A DNA stretch of 34,760 nt, from the NCBI GenBank assembly GCA_002340985.1, contig DDNC01000014.1, positions 272,448-307,207 of the forward strand, read 5' to 3'. The notes beneath the pieces were generated by a model. That model made no database searches. It was not told the DNA's origin and worked only from the letters and a program-made list of their open reading frames with translations. This DNA is from Firmicutes bacterium UBA2530 (GTDB lineage: Bacteria > Bacillota > Clostridia > Tissierellales > Sedimentibacteraceae). Positions 23,234 through 29,514 of this stretch are shown piece after piece. How positions within the stretch are numbered: position 1 is the stretch's first letter; the number at the start of each line of letters is the position of its first letter. A program made the translations under genes and the position numbers.

Positions 23234-24578
23234 GATTTTGATAGTTGATGATGATGCAGATTACAGGGAAACATACAGGATGCTTCTCACAAGAAAAGGA
23301 TATAGGATTGAGACAGCAGCTTCAGCAGATGAAGCTTACAGACTGCTTGATTTGGAGTGCTATCCTTTGATAATCAGCGACATTATGATGCCGGGAATAA
23401 GCGGAGTAGAGTTCCTTAGAGAAATAAAGGATAAATATAATAAAGATATTGAAATAATAATGGTTACCGGATACGGCAGCATTGAGACCGCGGTTCAATC
23501 CATGAAAATAGGAGCATTCGGATATTTCATCAAAAGCCATAATCCTGAGGAGCTTATCCTTGAAATAGAAAAGGTGCATAAAATTTTTTCTTTGCTCAGT
23601 GTTAATGAGTTCAACAAGAACAGCAAGAAAGGCAGATACTTGTACACCAGCAAAAACAAAGAGATGCAAAAGGTGTACGAAATTGTAAGGCGCGTTGCCG
23701 AAAGCAGTTCCACCGTTTTAATTACAGGTGAATCAGGTGTAGGTAAGGAAATAATAGCTCACATGATACACGACAGCAGCGATAGGTCAAATATGCCGTT
23801 TATACCAATAAACTGCGGTTATTATTCGTCAGGGCTCATAGAGTCTGAGCTTTTCGGACACGAAAAGGGGGCATTTACAGGAGCAACTTCAACAAGGGTC
23901 GGTCATCTTGAAGAGGCTGACAGAGGAACTGTTTTCTTGGATGAAATAGGCGATATGGAGGAGGCCACCCAGGTGAAGCTTCTCAGGGTTCTTGAAACAA
24001 AGCAGATAGAGAGAATTGGCTCCAACAAGCTCATTGATGTTGACTTCAGGTTGGTTTCTGCTACAAATAAAAATCTGGTGAAAGCTGTTTCTGAGGGGAA
24101 ATTTCGTGAAGATTTGTTCTTCAGAATAAACACCATTGAAATAAAAATTCCTCCTCTGAGGAGCAGGAAGGAAGATATAGAGGACTTGATTTACTTTTTT
24201 GTAAACAGGTTTAACAAAGAAATGGGGAAAGGTATTAAAGAGATCGACGGCGATACAATGCAGCAACTCTTGAATTACAGCTATCCGGGAAATATAAGAG
24301 AGCTGAAAAATATAATAGAAAGGATGGTTGTTCTTTCGGGAGGAAGTGTATTAAAGGGAAGTATATTTAACAGTGCTAAATGCGAAAACAGCATTAGAAA
24401 CGACGAACAACGGTCTGAAACCATGACAAGCTACAAGGATGCAAAAAGAAATTTTGAGATTGAGTATATAAGTAAGGTTTTGAAAAGCTGCAATAATAAT
24501 ATCACCCATGCTGCCAAAATTATGGATATAAGCAGGAGACAGGTATTCAATAAGATTATCGAATATGATTTGAAATAG
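23217..24578 (+). CDS. NtrC-family sigma-54-dependent response regulator
   Basis: This 453-residue transcription activator is the partner of the upstream kinase. The receiver domain (about 5-120) has the acidic pocket DDD (11-13), the phospho-acceptor Asp55 in LIISDIMMPG and Lys106. The AAA+ domain has Walker A GESGVGKE (171-178), the sigma-54-contacting loop GAFTGA (218-223) and Walker B GTVFLDEIGD (237-246). A Fis-type helix-turn-helix, NNITHAAKIMDISRRQVFNK, ends the protein. The start is GTG at 23217, with AGAGGAAGA (23202-23210) seven bases upstream, inside the kinase gene. An intact GAFTGA loop means it should activate a sigma-54 promoter, and one lies about 100 bases downstream. Confidence 0.96.
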   Translation: MTGLFKILIVDDDADYRETYRMLLTRKGYRIETAASADEAYRLLDLECYPLIISDIMMPGISGVEFLREIKDKYNKDIEIIMVTGYGSIETAVQSMKIGAFGYFIKSHNPEELILEIEKVHKIFSLLSVNEFNKNSKKGRYLYTSKNKEMQKVYEIVRRVAESSSTVLITGESGVGKEIIAHMIHDSSDRSNMPFIPINCGYYSSGLIESELFGHEKGAFTGATSTRVGHLEEADRGTVFLDEIGDMEEATQVKLLRVLETKQIERIGSNKLIDVDFRLVSATNKNLVKAVSEGKFREDLFFRINTIEIKIPPLRSRKEDIEDLIYFFVNRFNKEMGKGIKEIDGDTMQQLLNYSYPGNIRELKNIIERMVVLSGGSVLKGSIFNSAKCENSIRNDEQRSETMTSYKDAKRNFEIEYISKVLKSCNNNITHAAKIMDISRRQVFNKIIEYDLK

Positions 24579-24580
24579 GA

Positions 24581-24635
24581 AAAAGACTGCCGGGAAAAAT
24601 TTTTCCATATGAAAATTAATTCCAGGCAGTTTTTT
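24581..24635 (+). terminator. Terminator after the response regulator
   Basis: AAAAGACTGCC (24581-24591) pairs with GGCAGT and the following T-run (24625-24635). An additional GGAA/TTCC pairing lies inside a long AT-rich loop. It ends the GNAT-BFD-kinase-regulator operon. Confidence 0.7.
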
Positions 24636-24675
24636 ACATTTTTAACTCAATTGCAGTGCTTTCGCTTCAATTTTC

Positions 24676-24692
24676 TTGGCATGAAATTTGCT
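24676..24692 (+). promoter_or_regulatory. Sigma-54 (-24/-12) promoter for the NhaC-family transporter
   Basis: TTGGCATGAAATTTGCT fits the sigma-54 consensus YTGGCACGRNNNTTGCW with a single difference (CAT for CAC). GG (24678-24679) and GC (24690-24691) are exactly ten bases apart. Transcription would start near 24703, leaving a leader of about 27 bases. The adjacent NtrC-type regulator is the obvious activator. No clear enhancer dyad was found upstream. Confidence 0.85.
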
Positions 24693-24729
24693 CATATATA
24701 AGTGAACTATATTATTCATGGAGGAAATT

Positions 24730-26166
24730 ATGCAATTAAAAGAAAAGAAATTGGAGTTTTATGGCGGAGAATGGATGTCATTCGTTCCGTTCCTGGTGTT
24801 TTTGGTTCTGATTATCACTACAACATTTCATTTTGGGTCTATTTCAGACGGTGCCCTGTGGGTTCCGGCGTTTATGGCCATTGTTGTGGGATTCTTCTTC
24901 GCAAAAAACAAGCAGGATTATTCAAATACTGTAATTGAGGGGATAGCAAGCAAGGAAGCGCTTATACCTGTGGTGTGCTGGCTGTTTGCAGGCGTATTCT
25001 CAAGAATTCTGAGAGAATCAGGTCTGGCAACAGGTATAGCAGGAATAGCGGCTAACATGGGCGTTGGAAGCACTGCATTTACTATAATAACATTTATAGC
25101 ATCAGCAGTTTTTGCAACGGCAACTGGTACAGGCTTCGGTACTATTGCGGCAGGTATGGGAGTTCTTTATCCCGCGGCTGTTGCATTAGGAGCATATCCT
25201 CCTATTGTGGCAGGTGCCATAATATCAGGAGGAGCGTTTGGAGACAACCTTGCTCCTGTATCTGACACAACAATATGCTCTGCTACTTCACAAGGGGTTG
25301 ACGTTCCTGGTGTTGTAAAATCGAGGCTTAAATATGCCTTTACAGCAGGTGCCATAACAATTTTAGCTATTTTAATCTTTGGCTCAAGTAAAGCCAATGT
25401 CGGAGTGTCACCTGAAGCATTTCAATACAATCCTGCTACGCTGGTAATGTTTGTTCCTGTTATAGTAACAATTATTGTAGCCGTGAAATCAGGAGATATT
25501 ATTATTGCTACAATAGTAGGAACAGTTGTTGGGGCTATAACCGGGGTTGTCGCGGGATTGTTTGATATTATTCAGATTGACGCTGTGAATGCTGTTAAGC
25601 CTGCACTGCTCACAGTTTCCGGAGCAGGTCTCGATCGTGCCATAGGCGGGGTTATTCAATCAGGGTTAAGCAGTATGATTCAGGTTTGTATTTTGGCATT
25701 GCTGTTGTTCGGCTCAATATCGGTTATGAGAAACGGACAGGGAGATGTTAAGCTCCTAAACGCATTGAACAAGGTTACGGATACAAGAATAGGCTCAGAA
25801 ATAACAATTTCTGTAATGGTAATATTATTATCTGCATTAATGGGATTAAATGCTCCTGCAATATTGGCAGTTGGAGCTTCTTTTGCAAAGCCGTTGGGTC
25901 AGAAGCATAATATCAGCCCGTACAGAGTGGCCAATTTGCTTGATGCGCAATCAAACACTTTTGTTTACAGCCTTCCGTGGACACCTGCAATGATTTACAC
26001 TCTTGGATTTGCAGCAGACAGCAATGCGCCACTGGCCGCTCTTGAAATCACACCTTATGTGTTCTATGCATATGCCATGCTTGCAGTAATGTTTGCAACA
26101 ATACTTCTTGGTATAGGACAAAAAGATAATATGGAAAAAGCTAAAAATGTTAAAAAAACAGCATGA
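24730..26166 (+). CDS. NhaC-family antiporter (Na+/H+ or substrate exchange)
   Basis: This is a 478-residue polytopic membrane protein with about 11-12 hydrophobic segments. It shows the family signature GGAFGDNLAPVSDTT (about residues 165-179) and a related second-half segment around GLNAPAILAVGASFAKPLGQ. NhaC members exchange Na+ for H+, or, as in MleN-type relatives, swap organic acids. The start at 24730 is chosen since GGAGG (24720-24724) is five bases upstream; the ATG at 24718 overlaps it. It is transcribed from a sigma-54 promoter behind a solute-sensing two-component system. I therefore favour an amino-acid-linked transport role over simple sodium homeostasis; this is inference. Confidence 0.88.
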   Translation: MQLKEKKLEFYGGEWMSFVPFLVFLVLIITTTFHFGSISDGALWVPAFMAIVVGFFFAKNKQDYSNTVIEGIASKEALIPVVCWLFAGVFSRILRESGLATGIAGIAANMGVGSTAFTIITFIASAVFATATGTGFGTIAAGMGVLYPAAVALGAYPPIVAGAIISGGAFGDNLAPVSDTTICSATSQGVDVPGVVKSRLKYAFTAGAITILAILIFGSSKANVGVSPEAFQYNPATLVMFVPVIVTIIVAVKSGDIIIATIVGTVVGAITGVVAGLFDIIQIDAVNAVKPALLTVSGAGLDRAIGGVIQSGLSSMIQVCILALLLFGSISVMRNGQGDVKLLNALNKVTDTRIGSEITISVMVILLSALMGLNAPAILAVGASFAKPLGQKHNISPYRVANLLDAQSNTFVYSLPWTPAMIYTLGFAADSNAPLAALEITPYVFYAYAMLAVMFATILLGIGQKDNMEKAKNVKKTA

Positions 26167-26199
26167 GGCTTTAATAACGATTTATATTGATAAATAGAT

Positions 26200-26240
26200 A
26201 TAGGACGGATGTTGGTTTCACATCCGTCCTATTGATTTTA
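26200..26240 (+). terminator. Terminator after the NhaC-family gene
   Basis: A 13-bp stem, ATAGGACGGATGT (26200-26212) with ACATCCGTCCTAT (26220-26232), encloses TGGTTTC and is followed by TGATTTTA. Confidence 0.8.
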
Positions 26241-26288
26241 TTTATAGAAATTTATTTATAATTCTGACTATCTTCAATGTCCGACAAG

Positions 26289-26786
26289 CTAAAACGGAGC
26301 AAATCCCTGCTCTGCCCACCATTCCTCTTTCAAAAGGTTGTATTGCTCTGCGAATTGATTCAGATGTACCTTTTCCCAGCCAATCAGCAAATCAAACAGT
26401 GCTTTGCTTGCCTCTGACTCAACCTTATTTTTTGCTTCATTGTAAAAAGCAATAGAGTTTTGCTCCATCTGCATGCCAATTCCAAAAATAGACATAGCAA
26501 CGGAGGATCCGGTTTTATCTACCTTATCCCAGCGGTATATTTCAGGAGAAGGTATTTCAATTCCTGATGAAATGATATCTTCAATCTTCATTTCACCGCC
26601 GTCGCTGAGCTTTTGCCACAATACCTTAAGATAATCGGCGTGCTTTAATTCTTCGTTTGCCAGCTCGGTAAAAGCTGCTCTTGTTCCTTCCGAAGTTGCC
26701 TGAGCTGCAGCAAGTCTGTAAAATTCATAGCCTTCAATTTCATTCAAAATAGCCTGAGAAATTATTGACAGTTCTTCTTTGTACAT
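26289..26786 (-). CDS. Rubrerythrin-like ferritin-superfamily protein without rubredoxin domain
   Basis: This 165-residue four-helix diiron protein shows a carboxylate/His pattern typical of the ferritin-like superfamily: Glu in LNEIEGYEFY, EELKHADYL, EQNSIAFYNEA and WEKVHLNQFAEQY. It lacks the CxxC pairs of a rubredoxin domain. The C-terminus WWAEQGFAPF is a recurrent ending in this subgroup. Likely roles are peroxide reduction or iron handling; the exact reaction is not known to me. AAGGAGG is directly upstream of the ATG. It is divergent from cotJABC, whose CotJC is also a ferritin-fold metalloenzyme. Confidence 0.85.
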   Translation of the reverse strand: MYKEELSIISQAILNEIEGYEFYRLAAAQATSEGTRAAFTELANEELKHADYLKVLWQKLSDGGEMKIEDIISSGIEIPSPEIYRWDKVDKTGSSVAMSIFGIGMQMEQNSIAFYNEAKNKVESEASKALFDLLIGWEKVHLNQFAEQYNLLKEEWWAEQGFAPF

Positions 26787-26820
26787 TTTTTCCTCCTTAT
26801 TATAAATATATCAATGTTAT

Positions 26821-26838
26821 ACCACGATTATCGATGGT
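26821..26838. promoter_or_regulatory. Imperfect palindrome in the rubrerythrin-like/cotJ divergent region
   Basis: ACCACGATTATCGATGGT is an imperfect 18-base dyad whose outer ACCA/TGGT and inner GAT/ATC match. It lies between the divergent promoters and may be an operator. I do not recognise a Fur, PerR or Rex box. Confidence 0.3.
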
Positions 26839-26867
26839 TTAAACATTAATAAAAATGTGGCTAAGTA

Positions 26868-26894
26868 ACCAAAATATATATTTCCCATATTATA
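26868..26894 (+). promoter_or_regulatory. Sigma-K-like sporulation promoter for cotJABC
   Basis: AC (26868-26869), exactly 16 bases, then CATATTATA (26886-26894) matches AC-N16-CATANNNTA. The expected start point near 26901 is ten bases before the ribosome binding site GGAGGAG (26911-26917). cotJ operons are mother-cell genes, so a sporulation sigma factor is expected. Sigma-E is the alternative, but no good -35 for it is seen. Confidence 0.5.
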
Positions 26895-26923
26895 AAATAA
26901 GGAAATATAAGGAGGAGCCTTAA

Positions 26924-27172
26924 ATGGTAAATAATATGAGACCAAGAGATAACATTTATGGAATGAACCCGCTAAATTCTAGGAATGTTCCTAATATGAC
27001 AAACTGTGTGCCGCAGGAAATGGTTATAGAAAACGTGAGATTGGCAGCAGCATATGTTCCTTATCAATTTATGTGTGAACTTTTCAATCCGGTGGAGGCA
27101 TTGGCTAAAGGGACGGCATTTCCCGAGCTTTACAGCCCTTATGACGGAAAATCCAGGAACAGAGCTCAGTAG
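26924..27172 (+). CDS. cotJA: Spore coat-associated protein CotJA
   Basis: This 82-residue protein is recognised by the C-terminal family core AAAYVPYQFMCELFNPVEAL followed by GTAFPELYSPY. The N-terminal 35 residues are Asn/Met/Pro-rich and poorly conserved. CotJA is a small component of the spore coat that works with CotJB and CotJC in the inner coat. It is preceded by GGAGGAG and a sigma-K-like promoter, and is the first gene of cotJABC, followed ten bases later by cotJB. Membership rests on both sequence and operon order. Confidence 0.93.
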   Translation: MVNNMRPRDNIYGMNPLNSRNVPNMTNCVPQEMVIENVRLAAAYVPYQFMCELFNPVEALAKGTAFPELYSPYDGKSRNRAQ

Positions 27173-27182
27173 GGAGGAAAAG

Positions 27183-27452
27183 ATGGCTAATAATAATTTT
27201 ATGGAATTAAGAAAAGAAATTTCAGCAGTCCATATGATGCTTGAGGATCTTCAGCTATATCTCAATACACATCCTTCTGACCGTGAAGCTATTGCAAAAA
27301 GAAATGCATTTGTCAGGCAGATGAGAATGCTAAAAGATGAGTATAATAAAAACTATGGAATGATCAGTCAGGATGATTCGCTCAGTCCATACCCCTGGCA
27401 ATGGATTGATGAGCCCTGGCCATGGGAATACGATGCAAACTTTAAGCTTTAG
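27183..27452 (+). CDS. cotJB: Spore coat protein CotJB
   Basis: This is an 89-residue coat protein. The family features are an N-terminal helix with AVHMMLEDLQLYLNTHPSD, a middle LRRM-like helix QMRMLKDEYNKNYGM, and the C-terminal aromatic stretch YPWQWIDEPWPWEYDANF that is diagnostic of CotJB. I place the start at ATG 27183, preceded by GGGAGGAAAAG; an upstream reading would overlap cotJA in another frame without a ribosome binding site. It sits between cotJA and cotJC, 15 bases before the latter. Function in coat assembly is known only at family level. Confidence 0.94.
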   Translation: MANNNFMELRKEISAVHMMLEDLQLYLNTHPSDREAIAKRNAFVRQMRMLKDEYNKNYGMISQDDSLSPYPWQWIDEPWPWEYDANFKL

Positions 27453-27467
27453 GAAAGGAGAATTTAT

Positions 27468-28073
27468 ATGTGGTCATATGACAAAATACTGCAATATCCA
27501 ATAAGAATCAAAAATCCAAACCCTGCAATGGCGAAGCTCATTATTTCTCAATATGGAGGTCCGGACGGAGAACTGGGTGCGTCGTTGAGATATTTGAGTC
27601 AGAGGTTTACAATGATTACACCCGAAGCAATCGCAACATTGAGCGATATCGGCACAGAGGAGCTGGCGCATCTTGAAATGGTTGGAACTATGGTATATCA
27701 GCTTATGAAGAATGCAACTGTTGAGGAAATAGAAAAGGCGGGAGCAGGAGCATATTTCACGGATCACGGAAGAGGAGTATATCCTCAAAGTGCGGCAGGA
27801 ACACCGTTTACCGCAGCAGCTCTGCAGGTAAAGGGCGACCCTATAGTTGATTTGACAGAAAATCTGGCCGCTGAACAAAAGGCGAGGGGAACGTATGAGT
27901 ACTTAATTCAGATGGCTGATGACCCTGACGTAATTGAACCTTTAAAATTTCTGAGAGAAAGAGAGGTTGTACATTATCAAAGATTTGGGGAGGCGCTTAG
28001 AAAGGTCCAGGACTACTTGCAGGAGCCTCGGCTGTTCATAATGCCTAAGCCGGAGTTTATGAATAACAGATAA
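27468..28073 (+). CDS. cotJC: CotJC, manganese-catalase-type spore coat protein
   Basis: This 201-residue ferritin-fold protein is of the dimanganese catalase family found in spore coats. The metal ligands are visible as Glu35 in DGELGASLRY, Glu65 and His68 in EELAHLE, Glu135 in AAEQKARGTYEY and Glu165/His168 in EREVVHYQ. By homology it breaks down hydrogen peroxide; some CotJC proteins appear mainly structural. It is shorter than soluble Mn-catalases, as is usual for CotJC. GGAGAA precedes the start. It ends the cotJABC operon, which is closed by a strong terminator. Confidence 0.95.
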   Translation: MWSYDKILQYPIRIKNPNPAMAKLIISQYGGPDGELGASLRYLSQRFTMITPEAIATLSDIGTEELAHLEMVGTMVYQLMKNATVEEIEKAGAGAYFTDHGRGVYPQSAAGTPFTAAALQVKGDPIVDLTENLAAEQKARGTYEYLIQMADDPDVIEPLKFLREREVVHYQRFGEALRKVQDYLQEPRLFIMPKPEFMNNR

Positions 28074-28076
28074 AAT

Positions 28077-28107
28077 AAAAACTGCGTTTTTAACGCAGTT
28101 TTTATTT
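28077..28107. terminator. Bidirectional terminator between cotJC and the CAP gene
   Basis: AAAAACTGCGTT (28077-28088) pairs with AACGCAGTTTTT (28092-28103) around TTT and is followed by ATTTT. The A-run on the left gives a T-run on the minus strand as well, so it serves both convergent genes. Confidence 0.85.
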
Positions 28108-28121
28108 TCAATAATTCAACA

Positions 28122-28616
28122 TTACTTATCGTCGCTTGTAAACATCTGAGTCCAATAGGGTGTTCCTGATGAGTCAACATAATACCCCACACCTATAAAT
28201 GTAAAATTCGGGGAAAGAATATTCTTCTTATGTGTGGGTGAATTCATCCATTCCGATACAACAATCTCGGGTGTATCTTGACCTGAGGCAATATTTTCAC
28301 CCCATGTTGACCATGTTATACCAAATTTCAGAAGCATATCACTGGCCATTCCGTAGGTTGGTGAATAATGGGCGAAATAATTGTTTACAGCCATATCTCG
28401 CGATTTTGTCCTGGCTACATCAGATATTGCCTTGTCTAAATTCAGAGAAGGCAGCCCGTTCTTTTGCCTTTCAATATTGACAAGCTGAACCACTCTTGCC
28501 TCATAAGAAGCATTTACAGTGGGAGCTGTTCCGGACACTGCAAAGACTGAAATGCTCGATAAGGATATCAGCATGGTAAATACAAAAAAAGAAACTTTAT
28601 TTTTCGTATAAAACAC
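28122..28616 (-). CDS. Secreted CAP/SCP-domain protein (YkwD-like)
   Basis: This 164-residue exported protein has an N-terminal signal peptide (hydrophobic FFVFTMLISLSSISVFAV, then cleavage near residue 27-36). A single CAP domain follows, with LVNIERQKNGLPSLNLD, the His-containing YFAHYSP, WGENIASG and THKKNILSPNFTFIGVGYY. CAP domains of this kind occur in spore and cell-envelope proteins of Bacilli and Clostridia; no enzymatic activity is firmly established. The start used is GTG at 28616. The purine-rich AAGAGAG before it is too close to be ideal, and an ATG 14 codons in lacks any ribosome binding site, so the true start is uncertain. Confidence 0.85.
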   Translation of the reverse strand: MFYTKNKVSFFVFTMLISLSSISVFAVSGTAPTVNASYEARVVQLVNIERQKNGLPSLNLDKAISDVARTKSRDMAVNNYFAHYSPTYGMASDMLLKFGITWSTWGENIASGQDTPEIVVSEWMNSPTHKKNILSPNFTFIGVGYYVDSSGTPYWTQMFTSDDK

Positions 28617-28756
28617 CTCTCTTGGAAGAATTTGAAATAAAAAAATTATTTCATAGTTATTATTTCAGTTTAATGCAGTTTTTATAAACCTAAATTGTTT
28701 GATAATTTGTAAAATAAAGCAATATGCTTAAAAATGCGTGGTGGAATGAACTCAGC

Positions 28757-28785
28757 TTGAAATTGCTGTCTTCAGACTGTATAAT
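28757..28785 (+). promoter_or_regulatory. Sigma-A promoter for the HAD gene
   Basis: TTGAAA (28757-28762), a 17-base spacer and a perfect TATAAT (28780-28785). The start codon lies 38 bases downstream. Confidence 0.75.
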
Positions 28786-28822
28786 AAAACGGATAAAATA
28801 ATAACATTATGGGAGAATTATA

Positions 28823-29473
28823 TTGAAAAAATTTAAAAATGCAATTTTTGATTTGGACGGAACGCTGCTTGATTCCATGGCGGCCTGGCGCAATCTGGGT
28901 ATGGACTATCTTTTGCACAATAAAATTAATCCGCCCAGTGGATTGAACGAAATACTTGCAGCCATGTCTATGGAAGAAGCTGCCGAATATTTCAGGTCAA
29001 CTTTTAACTTTAAGTTTTCAAACGAGGATATTATTTGGGGAATAAAGAGCCTTATAGAAGACAAATACAAATATGAGCTTATTCTTAAGCCATATGTAAA
29101 GGAATATCTCCTAAAGCTTAGAGAAGAAGGCGTAAATATGTGCATTGCAACAGCATCTCCTTCGAGCTTTGCCAAAGCGGCACTGGAGAGAAACGGAATA
29201 ATAAAATATTTTTCATGCATAATAAGCTGTGATGACGTAGGTGCCGGAAAAAATAAACCGGATGTATTTTATCTTGCCGCTAAAAAACTTGGCGCGAAAG
29301 TATGTGATACCGCAGTTTTTGATGATGCCGATTTTGCTTTGATAACTGCAAAGGAAGCAGGCTTTTATACTGTGGGTGTTTACGATGAAGCATACAGGAA
29401 TAAAAGAAATATAATTGAATCAATAAGCGATTTTTATATTGAGTCTTTCAGTGAGCTCTTGATTCATAAATAA
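28823..29473 (+). CDS. HAD-superfamily phosphatase/phosphomutase (beta-phosphoglucomutase-like)
   Basis: This 216-residue hydrolase of the HAD superfamily has a helical cap between motifs I and II. Motif I is FDLDGTLLDS (nucleophile Asp10, acid/base Asp12), motif II the Thr/Ser of IATASPSS, motif III the Lys in KNKPDVF and motif IV FDDADFA, which replaces the more usual EDSxxG. The start is TTG at 28823 with GGGAGA six bases upstream. It has its own promoter and is convergent with the diguanylate cyclase gene. The substrate (sugar phosphate, nucleotide or other) cannot be read from the sequence. Confidence 0.9.
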   Translation: MKKFKNAIFDLDGTLLDSMAAWRNLGMDYLLHNKINPPSGLNEILAAMSMEEAAEYFRSTFNFKFSNEDIIWGIKSLIEDKYKYELILKPYVKEYLLKLREEGVNMCIATASPSSFAKAALERNGIIKYFSCIISCDDVGAGKNKPDVFYLAAKKLGAKVCDTAVFDDADFALITAKEAGFYTVGVYDEAYRNKRNIIESISDFYIESFSELLIHK

Positions 29474-29506
29474 GGCTGCAGCTATTTGTTCGCCGCAGCT
29501 TATCTT
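29473..29506. terminator. Hairpin between the convergent HAD and diguanylate cyclase genes
   Basis: GCTGC (29475-29479) pairs with GCAGC (29495-29499), extended outward by two pairs and inward by GC/GC after one mismatch. ATCTTAATT follows. The T-run is weak on both strands, so efficiency is uncertain. Confidence 0.4.
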
Positions 29507-29514
29507 AATTATGT

